NCBI RefSeq assembly: GCF_014201515.1
Contig: NZ_JACHEQ010000001.1
Location: forward strand, 1-64,000
Reading direction: 5' to 3'
Length of the DNA stretch: 64,000 nucleotides
DNA from: Anoxybacillus mongoliensis
Lineage (GTDB): Bacteria; Bacillota; Bacilli; Bacillales; Anoxybacillaceae
Part shown: positions 45,747 through 55,564 of the stretch, piece after piece
How the letters are laid out: each line of letters starts with the position of its first letter
Numbering within the stretch: the stretch's first letter is position 1
The notes under the pieces: generated by a model
Databases searched by the model: none
What the model was told of the DNA's origin: nothing
The model's input: the letters and a program-made list of their open reading frames with translations, nothing else
Made by a program: the position numbers and the translations under genes

Positions 45747-46592
45747 TTATTCATTTTTTCCAGTTAGCCGTTGCAAGTGCAACGTTAAATATACGGCTTC
45801 AGCTTCATCTACCGGAAGCTGCAACGTTTGTTGCATAATTTTTATGAGCTTCCACGACAAATTATAACATAGTGGATACGTCTCTTTCAATATGTTCGAC
45901 AATTTTTTTGGTTCTTCAATTTTTTCTCCTTTTTTCACACGCTCGATCGCATAGCGCAAATGGCGAACAAACCGTAAATAATGAATGCTTTCACGGTCAA
46001 TACGAATGTCGAGCTGTTCTTCGACGACAGAAACTAAGCGAGAAATAAGTTGCGAATGTTGATTCACTTCCGATAATTGATGGTTCGTTAGCGCACTATG
46101 AATGTGTAAAGCAATAAAGCCAATCTCACCTTCAGGAAGTTGAATGTGCAATCGGTCATTTAACATATTCACGACTTCGGTCGCGACGTCATATTCAAGC
46201 GGATATAAACTTTTCGTTTCCACTAAAAACGGATTTTTAATGTCCATTCCTTGTTCTAACCGCTTGATCGCAAACAAAATATGATCCGTTAATGCGACGT
46301 GAATATGTTCGTTCAACGAGCTGTTCGTTCGTTTTTGAATGTGGTGAATAATGTCGTTCATTAAGCCGATAAATTCTTCGTCGACATGCGGCAACAATTT
46401 TTTATATTGTTCTTGTTCTCGTTCATTTTTTAAAATAAACCATTTTTCGACGCCCTTTTGTTCAATGACGTCCCCTTTCTTCTTGCCAAAGCCAATTCCT
46501 TTGCCGATCAATACAACTTCATCGTACGTTGGATGCGAGGCAATGAGCACGTTATTGTTTAATACTTTTTCAATGCGAAACGATTGTTCCAC
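45747..46592 (-). CDS. glcT: Transcriptional antiterminator GlcT (BglG family)
   Basis: 281 residues: RNA-binding CAT domain (about 1-58), PRD1 (about 65-168) and PRD2 (about 172-280), each with PRD histidines. When glucose is transported, GlcT is dephosphorylated by PtsG, dimerises and binds the RAT ahead of ptsG to let transcription continue. A cre-like site (46607-46621, minus, one mismatch) lies just upstream of its start. Confidence 0.93.
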   Translation of the reverse strand: MEQSFRIEKVLNNNVLIASHPTYDEVVLIGKGIGFGKKKGDVIEQKGVEKWFILKNEREQEQYKKLLPHVDEEFIGLMNDIIHHIQKRTNSSLNEHIHVALTDHILFAIKRLEQGMDIKNPFLVETKSLYPLEYDVATEVVNMLNDRLHIQLPEGEIGFIALHIHSALTNHQLSEVNQHSQLISRLVSVVEEQLDIRIDRESIHYLRFVRHLRYAIERVKKGEKIEEPKKLSNILKETYPLCYNLSWKLIKIMQQTLQLPVDEAEAVYLTLHLQRLTGKNE

Positions 46593-46675
46593 GTCTAGTT
46601 CGCCCCTTTAAAAACGTTTACATTACTTTCAATGTTACGAAACGAACAAAGCTACGTCAATGGAAATGCGTTGAA

Positions 46676-46711
46676 TTTTGACAAGACAGCTGTGAATGTT
46701 TTTTGTCAAAA
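46676..46711. repeat. Inverted repeat in the glcT/HAD intergenic region
   Basis: 9-bp perfect arms TTTTGACAA (46676-46684) and TTGTCAAAA (46703-46711) with 18 bases between. It may be an operator between the divergent genes; no family is recognised. Confidence 0.4.
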
Positions 46712-46786
46712 AGACGTTTCAGTTGCACAAATGCATTTGTTCGATTAAACTTTTGTTCAGTATAAAAATGGAAGGAGTTTGCCATC

Positions 46787-47590
46787 ATGATTCAACTTAT
46801 TGTTACCGATTTAGACGGAACGTTGCTCGGCTATGATCGGCGCGTAAAAAAAGAAGATCGCGAGGCAGTCATTCGCGCCATTACAAGCGGCATCGATTTT
46901 GCTGTTGCCTCTGGGCGCATGGATAACGAAATTTTAGAAGTGTTAAAAGAAATCGGTCATGATGCACATCGCATTAGCCAAAACGGTGCATTTGTGTACA
47001 CAAAAAATCATCATCTTCTTCATCATAGCGCGTTTGATGAAGCGATTGCCCGTTCCATTTATGAACAAGCGCGAAAACTAGAAGCAATTGTGCTTGTGTG
47101 CAACGAACAAACGAGCTTTGTCGAGACAAAAACGGAACAAATCGAACAAATGAAAGCACGATTATTTTTCGATATTGTTGAAAAGGGAGATATGCTCGCA
47201 GCGATTGGTCGTGACATATTCCCATCAAAAATTACCGTCATCGGAGAAGAACACGTCGTCGCGCACTTTGAGCGATTCGTCAACGAGACGTGGGCACAAC
47301 ATGTCGATACGTTTATTTCTGAACCGCGTTGTTTAGATATTATGCCAAAACAAATTAGTAAAGGTGAAGCGCTTCGATTGCTAATGAACCATTTACACCT
47401 AAGCGGAGAACAAGTCGCTTGTTTTGGTGATTCGTTTAACGACATTCCGATGTTTCGCCTCACTCCGCATAGTTTCGTCATGTCGCATGCGCCTGAACAA
47501 GTGAAAAAAGAAGCACGCTACGTCGTATCTTCCGTACATGAAGCGATTGCAACCGTGCTTTCTATAAATGAAAAGATGCCTCAAACATAA
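46787..47590 (+). CDS. HAD-superfamily hydrolase, Cof type
   Basis: 267 residues. HAD motif I DLDGTL (8-13), motif II in AVASGR, and motif IV GDSFNDIPMF near 210, with a type IIB cap between. Such enzymes dephosphorylate sugar phosphates or flavin and PLP phosphates; substrate unknown. AAGGAG lies nine bases upstream. Placed beside the glucose PTS, it could act on sugar phosphates, but this is only a guess. Confidence 0.88.
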   Translation: MIQLIVTDLDGTLLGYDRRVKKEDREAVIRAITSGIDFAVASGRMDNEILEVLKEIGHDAHRISQNGAFVYTKNHHLLHHSAFDEAIARSIYEQARKLEAIVLVCNEQTSFVETKTEQIEQMKARLFFDIVEKGDMLAAIGRDIFPSKITVIGEEHVVAHFERFVNETWAQHVDTFISEPRCLDIMPKQISKGEALRLLMNHLHLSGEQVACFGDSFNDIPMFRLTPHSFVMSHAPEQVKKEARYVVSSVHEAIATVLSINEKMPQT

Positions 47591-47602
47591 GAGGCATCTT
47601 CA
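47571..47602. terminator. Bidirectional terminator, HAD gene and LysM hydrolase
   Basis: AAGATGCCTC/GAGGCATCTT hairpin overlapping the HAD stop codon region. Confidence 0.75.
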
Positions 47603-47615
47603 AACGTTTACATCA

Positions 47616-48647
47616 CTAAAATAAACGGACGGCTTTGACTGCACGCGGTGCCCAATATGGCTTCATGTTCGCAAACGCAACGCCTGTGCTCGTTGCGGCA
47701 TGCAACAATGTTTCGCTATCTACAACGATAGACACATGGTTAATGACGCCATCTCCTGTCGTATCAAAAAAGATTAAATCGCCTTTTCTTACGCTTGCAA
47801 GTGGCACTTCCGTACCGACCATCGCTTGTTCACGCGATGTGCGTGGCAATGTGATCCCGTTTTCGCTATATACGCGATACGTAAACGATGAGCAGTCGAA
47901 CACATCTGTGCGCGTCGTCGGGGCACCAAACAAGTATTTGGCTCCTATATATTTTTTCCCTGTTTCAATAATGGCATTCGCTCGTTCTTCCCATGAAAGC
48001 GGCACATTGATTGTTTGTCCAACGCGAATAAAATCAACATTTGTAATACTTGGATTTAGTGCGAGTAAATCGTTTACTGTCGTGTTAAACGTTTTAGCGA
48101 TCGTTGATAACGTGTCGCCCGGTTGGACTATATACGATTTACTTGCGCTAGCTGTCGACGTTGGCACCGGTGTTTGTGTCGTTGTTGGCGCTGGCGTCGG
48201 TGACGTCAATTGATTTGTCGTTGTATTGGTTGTGCTTGTTGTTGGCACTTTAATTACTTGTCCGACATAAATCCGATTCACATCTGTAATCGTTGGGTTC
48301 AATTCAAGGAGACGTGTCACTGTCGTATTCCATCTTCTTGCAATCGTTGATAACGTATCGCCACTTTGAATCGTATATGTCGCTGTCGTCGATGCTACCG
48401 TTTGTGTTGTTGGTGCTGACGTTTGTACAGTTGTCGGGGCATCTGGCACTTGTAATACTTGTCCGATAAAAATCGTATCTGTCGTTAGTTGGTTTAACGT
48501 TTTTAATTCAGTCACTGACGTGCGGAACGTTTGGGCAATTTTCCATAATGAATCCCCTGATTTGACCGTATATTGTGCGGCGTCTACCGCTTTTTCACCT
48601 AAAAATAACGTCGATAATACCGCTCCAGCTACAATCGTTTTTCTCAT
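47616..48647 (-). CDS. Cell-wall DL-endopeptidase with three LysM domains and NlpC/P60 domain
   Basis: 343 residues. Signal peptide (MRKTIVAGAVLSTLFLG..., cut near DAAQ), then three LysM domains (about 25-67, 92-134, 175-217) joined by Thr/Ser/Pro-rich linkers, and a C-terminal NlpC/P60 domain with Cys in FDCSSF and His in INHVSIV. This is the layout of LytE/LytF/CwlS-type autolysins that cut the D-Glu/meso-DAP bond in septal or lateral wall. Start 48647 has GGAG; the frame upstream to 48692 lacks a ribosome site. Confidence 0.92.
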   Translation of the reverse strand: MRKTIVAGAVLSTLFLGEKAVDAAQYTVKSGDSLWKIAQTFRTSVTELKTLNQLTTDTIFIGQVLQVPDAPTTVQTSAPTTQTVASTTATYTIQSGDTLSTIARRWNTTVTRLLELNPTITDVNRIYVGQVIKVPTTSTTNTTTNQLTSPTPAPTTTQTPVPTSTASASKSYIVQPGDTLSTIAKTFNTTVNDLLALNPSITNVDFIRVGQTINVPLSWEERANAIIETGKKYIGAKYLFGAPTTRTDVFDCSSFTYRVYSENGITLPRTSREQAMVGTEVPLASVRKGDLIFFDTTGDGVINHVSIVVDSETLLHAATSTGVAFANMKPYWAPRAVKAVRLF

Positions 48648-48821
48648 CGTCCCAAACTCCTTTTTCTTTTTTTGAAGCGCTTCCTTGCTCATATGATAAC
48701 ATGAAACTGAGAATCTATTAACCGTATACTTTTATACTATTCTTCCATTAAATTGAAATAAGCATAAATCATCGGTCTTTTTTCGCATACTATTCGTATG
48801 AAAACGAAAGGAAGATGCGAT

Positions 48822-49583
48822 ATGCCTTATACATTTGTCGAACATTCCGTTCCTTTGTACTATGAGACGATTGGAAGCGGAACACCGATTGTATTCGTTC
48901 ATCCACCCGGCATGGGAAGCGTGACATTCCATCGTCAGCGCAAACTTTCTTCTTCATTTCAAATCGTGACATATGATTTAAGAGGAAATGGAAAAAGCGG
49001 GAAAGGAAATAAACCGATAACAATGGACGTATTAGCGAGCGATTTACATGAGTTGTTCAACCATCTCGAACTAAAAGAAGCGATCGTTTGTGGCTATTCA
49101 AACGGTGGCTCGATCGCCCAACATTTTGCGTTGCAATATCCACATCAAGTGAAAGCGCTTATATTGATTGGCGGTTTTTCGGAAGTATGCACACCGCTAT
49201 TGTACGGGGAATTTTTCATGGGGATTTATGCGGTGAAATGGCACGGCATTTCCCTTCTTGCAAATGTGCTTGGCAACTCGCATGGCATAACGAAAGAAGA
49301 ACAACAAATGATCGCTGACCACGTTCGATTATGCGATCGTCAGCGACTGTATGAGATGTATGTGACAGGGCTTCATTATCGGTCGACCGATCGCCTACAT
49401 GAACTTCGTTGCCCGATTTTACTCATATACGGTAGTCGCGATTATTACGTCCATACATACGGCCGTATATTTCAACAACATGCACACGATGTCCGCATCG
49501 TATATGTGGACGGGGCAAGACATCAAATTCCAACGAAACATCACAAAGAGCTTAACCTGATCATTCGCTCATATTTTTCATAA
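48822..49583 (+). CDS. Alpha/beta-fold hydrolase
   Basis: 253 residues. Nucleophile elbow GYSNGGS, oxyanion motif HPPG after VFVH, acid in YGSRDYYV and histidine in ARHQIP. No signal peptide. Substrate unknown. Start 48822 has AAAGGAAG upstream; an in-frame ATG at 48798 is less likely. Monocistronic, ending at a terminator shared with mrpG. Confidence 0.87.
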   Translation: MPYTFVEHSVPLYYETIGSGTPIVFVHPPGMGSVTFHRQRKLSSSFQIVTYDLRGNGKSGKGNKPITMDVLASDLHELFNHLELKEAIVCGYSNGGSIAQHFALQYPHQVKALILIGGFSEVCTPLLYGEFFMGIYAVKWHGISLLANVLGNSHGITKEEQQMIADHVRLCDRQRLYEMYVTGLHYRSTDRLHELRCPILLIYGSRDYYVHTYGRIFQQHAHDVRIVYVDGARHQIPTKHHKELNLIIRSYFS

Positions 49584-49585
49584 GG

Positions 49586-49616
49586 AAAGCTGACGGTTAT
49601 TTTCCGCCAGCTTTTT
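49586..49616. terminator. Bidirectional terminator between the hydrolase gene and mrpG
   Basis: AAAGCTGACGG/CCGCCAGCTTT hairpin (one G-T pair) plus T run; overlaps the mrpG stop. Confidence 0.7.
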
Positions 49617-49956
49617 GTTTTAAATCGTCGCGAACCGTCCCTTCCCACCGATCGACGTTTGTATAATATGCTGCCCGGCTAATGAAATGAGCAGCTACAG
49701 GAGATGTCATGAAAATAAAAACGATGCCAAGTAATAAACGGGAGTTGAAATGGTTATTTTCAATAAAAAAATGCAAAAATGCCCCTAGTAAAATGCACAT
49801 GATGCCAAGCGTCGTACTTTTGCTGATGGCGTGGCTACGCGTATATACATCCGGCAATCGAATCGCACCGACAGCAGATAAAAGTGTAAGCACCGCACCG
49901 AGCAAAATAAGTATAGCAACAAGCACGTTAGCGATCGTTACCACGTTCGATAACAA
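49597..49956 (-). CDS. mrpG: Na+/H+ antiporter subunit MrpG
   Basis: 119 residues, three membrane segments, with AIRLPDVYTRSHA typical of MrpG. Last gene of the Mrp operon. The start is unsure: TTG 49956 lies directly behind AAAGGGG with no spacing, while GTG 49944 would be 12 bases away. It overlaps mrpF by up to 29 bases. Confidence 0.9.
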   Translation of the reverse strand: MLSNVVTIANVLVAILILLGAVLTLLSAVGAIRLPDVYTRSHAISKSTTLGIMCILLGAFLHFFIENNHFNSRLLLGIVFIFMTSPVAAHFISRAAYYTNVDRWEGTVRDDLKQKAGGK

Positions 49957-50203
49957 CCCCTTTCTCTAAAAACTTCGCAAATGCGACCGTTCCAACAAAC
50001 GCTAAAATGCCGATGAGCAAAATGACATCTAAAAACGCGCTCGTGTTCAATAGCATGGAAACGATCGCGACCATTCCAGCGAGGGTAATCCCCATCGCAT
50101 CAAGTGCAATAATGCGATCGGCTGTGCTTGGACCTTTGACGACGCGATATAAAAAACCGATCATCGCTAATGAAAGAATGACGAGAGCGATGTTTAAAAT
50201 CAT
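49928..50203 (-). CDS. mrpF: Na+/H+ antiporter subunit MrpF
   Basis: 91 residues, three membrane segments, with KGPSTADRIIALDAMG as the family signature. GGAGGTGAG precedes its ATG and it overlaps mrpE by four bases. Confidence 0.93.
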   Translation of the reverse strand: MILNIALVILSLAMIGFLYRVVKGPSTADRIIALDAMGITLAGMVAIVSMLLNTSAFLDVILLIGILAFVGTVAFAKFLEKGVVIERGNDR

Positions 50204-50676
50204 TTACTCACCTCCATAATCGTTTTCTCAAACGATTGTTTAATGCTTTCAATCGCCTCATGCACATCTGGGCTGTTTAACGCGTGAATATATAACGTGC
50301 TTCCATCATCCGATACGTCTAAAACGAGCGTGCCGGGTGTCAATGTAATGAGCATAGCTAACATCGTAATTTCCCATTCTTTTTTTAATTCCGTTGGCAA
50401 AGCAAAAATAGCAGGCTGAATCGTCAACTGACGTTTCATGACGACTTTTGCTACAGCAATGTTTGATAAAATGAGCTCTTTCAAAAAGATGAACAGCAAT
50501 TTCATCATGACGAACACCGGAACGAGATAAAAGCGGGAATGGAAAAAACGGCGCAACATAAAAATAATAAACAATCCGATCATATAGCCGACGATAAATG
50601 ATGCTCCGTTAAACGAAACGGTTAAAAACATCCATACGAACGCTAAACAGACATTTAATAAAATTTGAAATGCCAT
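50200..50676 (-). CDS. mrpE: Na+/H+ antiporter subunit MrpE
   Basis: 158 residues, N-terminal membrane segments and a soluble C-terminal part with ITLTPGTLVLDVSDDGSTLYIH. Five bases separate it from mrpD; AAAGGAG overlaps the mrpD stop region. Confidence 0.93.
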   Translation of the reverse strand: MAFQILLNVCLAFVWMFLTVSFNGASFIVGYMIGLFIIFMLRRFFHSRFYLVPVFVMMKLLFIFLKELILSNIAVAKVVMKRQLTIQPAIFALPTELKKEWEITMLAMLITLTPGTLVLDVSDDGSTLYIHALNSPDVHEAIESIKQSFEKTIMEVSK

Positions 50677-50681
50677 CTTCT

Positions 50682-52154
50682 CTACTCCTTTAACACCGCT
50701 TGAATGTACATACTCGGATCGACTAATACACTTACCGCATCGGCAACAAACGGGCGGACAAATTCAATACTAACGCCATATGCAACAGATAAAACAAGCA
50801 AAAACAACACCGAAACGAATCGTCCATCAAGCTTCTTTTGTTCAAATCCTTTTTTCTCGCCCCAAAAGCCGGTCATAAATATTTTCATTATCGAATATAG
50901 CACAAGCAAACTCGACAATAAAATGACGACTGCTTCAAAGATGAGCTGTTGATCGAAACTTGCTTTCACAATTAACAGCTTGCCGATAAAGCCACTAAAT
51001 GGTGGAATGCCTGCGAGCGATAACGCAGCGATAAAAAACGCCCAACCGAGAAGCGGATACGATGTCATCAACCCAGAAAATGAACGAATATCGTTTGAAC
51101 GAGTAATCGAAAAGACGATACCGACGAATAAAAAGAGCATCGCTTTCATCACCATATCTTGCAACAAATAAAAAATCGTTCCTTCTAAACTGTCTGGCGT
51201 CATGATGGAAATGCCGAAAATCATCACGCCGACTGCTGCAATAATGTTATAAATGACGATGTAGCGCATATCGTTGTAGGCGACTGCTCCGATGACGCCA
51301 ATTACAATCGTGCCGAGCGCAAGCCAAGCGAGCAACGTATGCGTGTAGGCAGCATCATGCGTAAATAAAAGCGTAAACGTACGTAAAATGGAATATACCC
51401 CTACTTTCGTCAACAATCCACCAAACAACGCTAACACAGGTGTTGGCGGCGCATAATACGCACCCGGAAGCCAAAAGTATAACGGGAAAATCGCCCCTTT
51501 TAATCCGAATACGATCATAAACAACACCGCAATAACCGTTAAAATCGGCGATGAGCCGAGTTCATGAATACGCTCAGCTAAATGAGCCATATTTAACGTC
51601 CCTGTCACCGCATATAAATAAGCGACCGCCACGACGAATAGCGCGGACGAAATGACGTTGACAAGCGTATATTTAATCGTTTCACGCAATTGAATTTTCG
51701 TGCCTCCAAGTACAAGCAACACGTAAGAAGACATGAGCATCACTTCAAAAAAGACGAACAAGTTAAACAAATCGCCTGTCGTAAATGCCCCGTTGACGCC
51801 AACGAGCAAAAATTGAAAAAACGAGTAGTAATAAAATGTTTCCCGTTTGTGCCCGATCGCATAAAACGAATACATTAAACAAGCAAGTGCAATGATGCTC
51901 GTCGTCAACACAAGCAAAGCAGATAGCGAATCCGATACGAGCGTAATGCCAAATGGGGCTGACCAATTTCCGACGTTTAACGTCTGAATGCCGTTCGTAT
52001 ACACGCGATGAAGCAAGACGCTGCTTGCGACGATTAAACTCGTCGTTGCAAGCGTCGAAACAGCGCGCTGCCAAAAGACGTGCTTCGGGAAAAAAATAAG
52101 AATAATGGCCGTCACAAGCGGAATGAGAATTGGCAAAAGCAGAAGGTTACTCAT
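50682..52154 (-). CDS. mrpD: Na+/H+ antiporter subunit MrpD
   Basis: 490 residues, about 14 membrane segments, homologous to respiratory complex I NuoL/M/N proton-channel subunits. Conserved lysine and glutamate stretches [13 protein letters not shown] and [14 protein letters not shown] are present. It overlaps mrpC by eight bases. Confidence 0.94.
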   Translation of the reverse strand: MSNLLLLPILIPLVTAIILIFFPKHVFWQRAVSTLATTSLIVASSVLLHRVYTNGIQTLNVGNWSAPFGITLVSDSLSALLVLTTSIIALACLMYSFYAIGHKRETFYYYSFFQFLLVGVNGAFTTGDLFNLFVFFEVMLMSSYVLLVLGGTKIQLRETIKYTLVNVISSALFVVAVAYLYAVTGTLNMAHLAERIHELGSSPILTVIAVLFMIVFGLKGAIFPLYFWLPGAYYAPPTPVLALFGGLLTKVGVYSILRTFTLLFTHDAAYTHTLLAWLALGTIVIGVIGAVAYNDMRYIVIYNIIAAVGVMIFGISIMTPDSLEGTIFYLLQDMVMKAMLFLFVGIVFSITRSNDIRSFSGLMTSYPLLGWAFFIAALSLAGIPPFSGFIGKLLIVKASFDQQLIFEAVVILLSSLLVLYSIMKIFMTGFWGEKKGFEQKKLDGRFVSVLFLLVLSVAYGVSIEFVRPFVADAVSVLVDPSMYIQAVLKE

Positions 52155-52479
52155 CTCCCTTCATCCCTTCCATATGATCTGTTCCAATTTCTTGGTATGA
52201 GCGATACGCCAATACTAAGAAAAACGCTGTTACCCCAAAGCTAATGACGATCGCTGTTAAAATGAGCGCTTGGGGAAGCGGATCAACGTATCGTGCCGCC
52301 TTTTCTCCTAAAAGCGGTGGGGCACCTACTTTTAGCCCGCCCATCGTCAACAGCAACAAATGAGCGCCATGGCTAAGCAACCCTGTGCCGATAATAATGC
52401 GGAGTAAACTTTTGCTGAGCAACAAATATGTCGCAGCGGTAAATAAGCAACCGATGACGACGATCATAAGCAGTTCCAT
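52147..52479 (-). CDS. mrpC: Na+/H+ antiporter subunit MrpC
   Basis: 110 residues, three membrane segments, NuoK-like, with [12 protein letters not shown] and [14 protein letters not shown]. Its ATG overlaps the mrpB stop (TAATG). Confidence 0.94.
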   Translation of the reverse strand: MELLMIVVIGCLFTAATYLLLSKSLLRIIIGTGLLSHGAHLLLLTMGGLKVGAPPLLGEKAARYVDPLPQALILTAIVISFGVTAFFLVLAYRSYQEIGTDHMEGMKGDE

Positions 52480-52901
52480 TAGTCGCTCTCCCCTATCGTT
52501 TCAATAATAATCATCGTCACACCAACGACAACAAAATAAACACCTAAGTCAAACAACACAGCAGTATGAAGCGACGTATAGTCAAGCAACGGCAAATGGA
52601 CGTATTCATACGCATGCGTTAAAAACGGGCGGTCGAGAAACATGCTGCTCATCCCCGTTCCGACCGCAAACAACAGTCCGATCGCAACAAGCCATTTGTA
52701 ATTAATAGGAACCATTTTTCGAACGGTTTCAATATCAAACGCTAAAAGCAACAAAACGATCGCTCCAGCCGTCATTAACCCGCCAATAAATCCACCACCA
52801 GGATAATAGTGACCAGCAAAAAACAACTGAACGGAAAATAACACGATGATCGGCGTGACAACCGCTGTTGTCGTTCGTAAAATGACATCGTTTCGTCTCA
52901 T
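52479..52901 (-). CDS. mrpB: Na+/H+ antiporter subunit MrpB
   Basis: 140 residues, four membrane segments, with [16 protein letters not shown] typical of MrpB. Start 52901 has GGAGGAGG six bases upstream and overlaps the mrpA stop (ATGA); the open frame to 52973 lies inside mrpA. Confidence 0.94.
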   Translation of the reverse strand: MRRNDVILRTTTAVVTPIIVLFSVQLFFAGHYYPGGGFIGGLMTAGAIVLLLLAFDIETVRKMVPINYKWLVAIGLLFAVGTGMSSMFLDRPFLTHAYEYVHLPLLDYTSLHTAVLFDLGVYFVVVGVTMIIIETIGESD

Positions 52902-55282
52902 CGCTCCTCCTCCTTCGCGAGCCGCAATTTTACCATCGCATAAATGCCTAAGGCGGCAATCGCTAATACGCATATTTCAAACAACGTATCAAAGCCACGA
53001 AAATCGACTAAAATGACATTGACCATATTTTTTCCAGCCGCTTTTTCATACGTATTGTCCACGTAATATTGCGAAATGGCATCGAAATGTTTTCCGGCAT
53101 ACGCTAAAAAGGCAATGACGCTCATCGTCACCCCAACTGCAATCGAAATAACAGCGTTTCCTAAATTAAAACCGACGCTTTCTTGCTTTTGGCTAAACTT
53201 CGGCAAATGATAAAAGCAAAGCAAAAAGAGCGCGACGGAAATCGTTTCAATGACAAGTTGCGTTAGCGCTAAATCAGGCGCACGAAATAAAACGAAAAAT
53301 AACGCAACTGCATAGCCAACTGCCCCTAATGAAACGATTGCTGTTAAACGTGATTTCGCAATAACCGTTGTGGCCGTTGCCGCCACAATCGCTACCGCTA
53401 AAACGACTTCATACACACGAATGTTTGCTAAACGGCTTAAATCGATGTTCCATTGCTCGTTCCAACCGATCGTAAACAAAAGCAAGGCAACGAGCGATGT
53501 AAAAATATAAATTAAATACGTGCGCATCGAGCCTGTCATGATGCGCGATGTAAACGAACGAGCGCCTCTTTCCATCCAGACGAACGATTGATCGTACAAA
53601 AAGTTCAGCGACATCCGCTCAGAAAAGCGATAATATATTTTTTTCCATTTTGGAAACGTACGATATAACAGCAAACCAAACAATAATACGCCGATCGTCA
53701 TAAACAATTCTAGTGTAAAGCCGTGCCAATGGGAAATATACACATCAAGCGCTTCATTTGGCGTAAACAATCCGTATAGCACCGCATATACGGCTGGGGC
53801 TAATACAGAGTCGGACAATACATTCGGTACAAATCCGATGAAAATGACGAGCAACGCTAACACGATTGGCGCGATAAGCATGCCAATTGGTGCTTCATGC
53901 GCTTCTTTTTTCAATACATGCGGCTTATATTTCCCGAAAAACGTTCGACTAACGAAAAGCGTGCTGTATAAAAACGTAAATATGCTTGCCACCCATGCGA
54001 CAACAGGCAACACAACCGCCCAGCTAGCAACATCTTTCGCACGCAACATCGCAGTAAAAAACATTTCTTTACTTAAAAAGCCGTTAAACGGTGGCAAACC
54101 CGCCATCGACAGCGAACCAATTAGCGCGATCGTAAACGTTATCGGCATGATCGTCATTAAACCACCAAGACGACGAATGTCGCGCGTTCCTGTTTCATGA
54201 TCGACAATCCCAACGACCATAAACAAACTTCCTTTAAACGTCGCATGATTAAACAAATGGAAAATAGCAGCTAACACCGCGACCATAAATACATTTTCGT
54301 CTATCCAATCATAATGAAACGATAGCCCTCCGATCCCTAACAACGACGTAATTAAACCGAGCTGGCTAACCGTTGAGTACGCTAAAATCGCTTTTAAATC
54401 TGTTTGTTTCGAGGCTAAAAACGAAGCCCAACATAACGTCACAAGTCCGACGAGCGCAATCGTCCAAACCCAAACAGATGAAACGGCGAAAATCGGCGTC
54501 AAACGAGCAATTAAATAAATACCTGCTTTCACCATCGTAGCAGAATGTAAATATGCACTGACGGGCGTTGGCGCTTCCATCGCATCAGGCAACCAAATGT
54601 AAAACGGAAATTGCGCTGATTTCGTAAAAGCACCAAACAAAATAAGGAAAAGTGCGGGGATAAAAAGCGGATGTTCCGTTAATGGTGTATGCATAAGCTC
54701 ACGAATGTTATACGTTCCACCTGCGATCGCAAGCGCCACAAATCCCCCGAGCATCAGCAGTCCGCCAAACATCGTAATCAGCATTGATTTTTGTGCGCCA
54801 TAGCGCGATCGATCGCGCGTGTACCAATAGGCGATCAATAAAAACGACGAAATGGACGTCAACTCCCAAAATACATATAGCGAAATTAAGTGGTCAGAAA
54901 GTACAACGCCAAGCATCGCTCCCATAAATAAAAGCAAATAGACGTAAAAGTTTCCGAGCTGCTCTTTTCCTTTTTGTAAATAATAAATCGAATAAAGGAC
55001 AACAAGCGAGCCGATACCTGTAATAAGTAGCGCAAATAATAAACTTAATCCGTCAACGTATACGTCAAATGAAATGTGAAGCGACGGAATCCAATGCAAC
55101 GTGGCGCTCACTGCTTCGTACTGACGCACGTTCTCCATATAAGATAAAAAGTAGACAAATAGAGCAATCGGCAACGGTAAAACAAACCATCCGACATGAA
55201 GCGAACGAATAAATTTGTACAAAAACGGAACGAGTAGCGCCAACAAAAATGGCGCAAACATCGCGATATGTAATGTCGGCAT
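52898..55282 (-). CDS. mrpA: Na+/H+ antiporter subunit MrpA
   Basis: 794 residues, about 20 membrane segments: a NuoL-like core (SISSFLLIAYW, KSAQFPFYIWLPDAMEAPTPVSA) and a C-terminal NuoJ-like/MrpB-like part. First gene of the seven-gene operon mrpABCDEFG, which exports sodium for protons and supports pH and salt tolerance and sporulation in Bacillus. Start 55282 follows GGGGG; the frame upstream to 55360 lacks a site. Confidence 0.95.
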   Translation of the reverse strand: MPTLHIAMFAPFLLALLVPFLYKFIRSLHVGWFVLPLPIALFVYFLSYMENVRQYEAVSATLHWIPSLHISFDVYVDGLSLLFALLITGIGSLVVLYSIYYLQKGKEQLGNFYVYLLLFMGAMLGVVLSDHLISLYVFWELTSISSFLLIAYWYTRDRSRYGAQKSMLITMFGGLLMLGGFVALAIAGGTYNIRELMHTPLTEHPLFIPALFLILFGAFTKSAQFPFYIWLPDAMEAPTPVSAYLHSATMVKAGIYLIARLTPIFAVSSVWVWTIALVGLVTLCWASFLASKQTDLKAILAYSTVSQLGLITSLLGIGGLSFHYDWIDENVFMVAVLAAIFHLFNHATFKGSLFMVVGIVDHETGTRDIRRLGGLMTIMPITFTIALIGSLSMAGLPPFNGFLSKEMFFTAMLRAKDVASWAVVLPVVAWVASIFTFLYSTLFVSRTFFGKYKPHVLKKEAHEAPIGMLIAPIVLALLVIFIGFVPNVLSDSVLAPAVYAVLYGLFTPNEALDVYISHWHGFTLELFMTIGVLLFGLLLYRTFPKWKKIYYRFSERMSLNFLYDQSFVWMERGARSFTSRIMTGSMRTYLIYIFTSLVALLLFTIGWNEQWNIDLSRLANIRVYEVVLAVAIVAATATTVIAKSRLTAIVSLGAVGYAVALFFVLFRAPDLALTQLVIETISVALFLLCFYHLPKFSQKQESVGFNLGNAVISIAVGVTMSVIAFLAYAGKHFDAISQYYVDNTYEKAAGKNMVNVILVDFRGFDTLFEICVLAIAALGIYAMVKLRLAKEEER

Positions 55283-55331
55283 AACAATCAACCCCCTTCT
55301 GACATAGCCATCCTCTTTTTTATACGTGCCA

Positions 55332-55360
55332 TATGTATAAAAAGTTTCACTTTTTTTCAA
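55332..55360 (-). promoter_or_regulatory. Candidate promoter of the mrp operon
   Basis: Minus strand TTGAAA (55360-55355), 17 bases, TACATA (55337-55332). The -10 is weak. Confidence 0.4.
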
Positions 55361-55395
55361 AATACATAGTAAAAATGAAGAAAGGAAGACACGTG

Positions 55396-55563
55396 ATGGT
55401 TCTTTTTTTTATCATTGCCATGATGGTCGATCACTATGAAACAACAGTCAAAAAAATAGAGCCTTCCGTTTACGCCACCGTAAACGAAAAGCTCGATCAG
55501 CCGTTTCAACCGAGGCAATATATTCGGAAAATAGAAAGGAAAGAGAAGGAGAAAACAAACTAG
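55396..55563 (+). CDS. Small protein with hydrophobic N-terminus, unknown
   Basis: 55 residues from the ATG at 55396, with AAAGGAAG seven bases upstream. Starts MVLFFIIAMMVDHYE, then a charged tail ending KIERKEKEKTN. The hydrophobic part is short for a membrane anchor. No family recognised; it may be a real small exported or membrane protein or a chance frame. It lies between the divergent mrp operon and convergent hemAT. Confidence 0.4.
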   Translation: MVLFFIIAMMVDHYETTVKKIEPSVYATVNEKLDQPFQPRQYIRKIERKEKEKTN

Positions 55564-55564
55564 C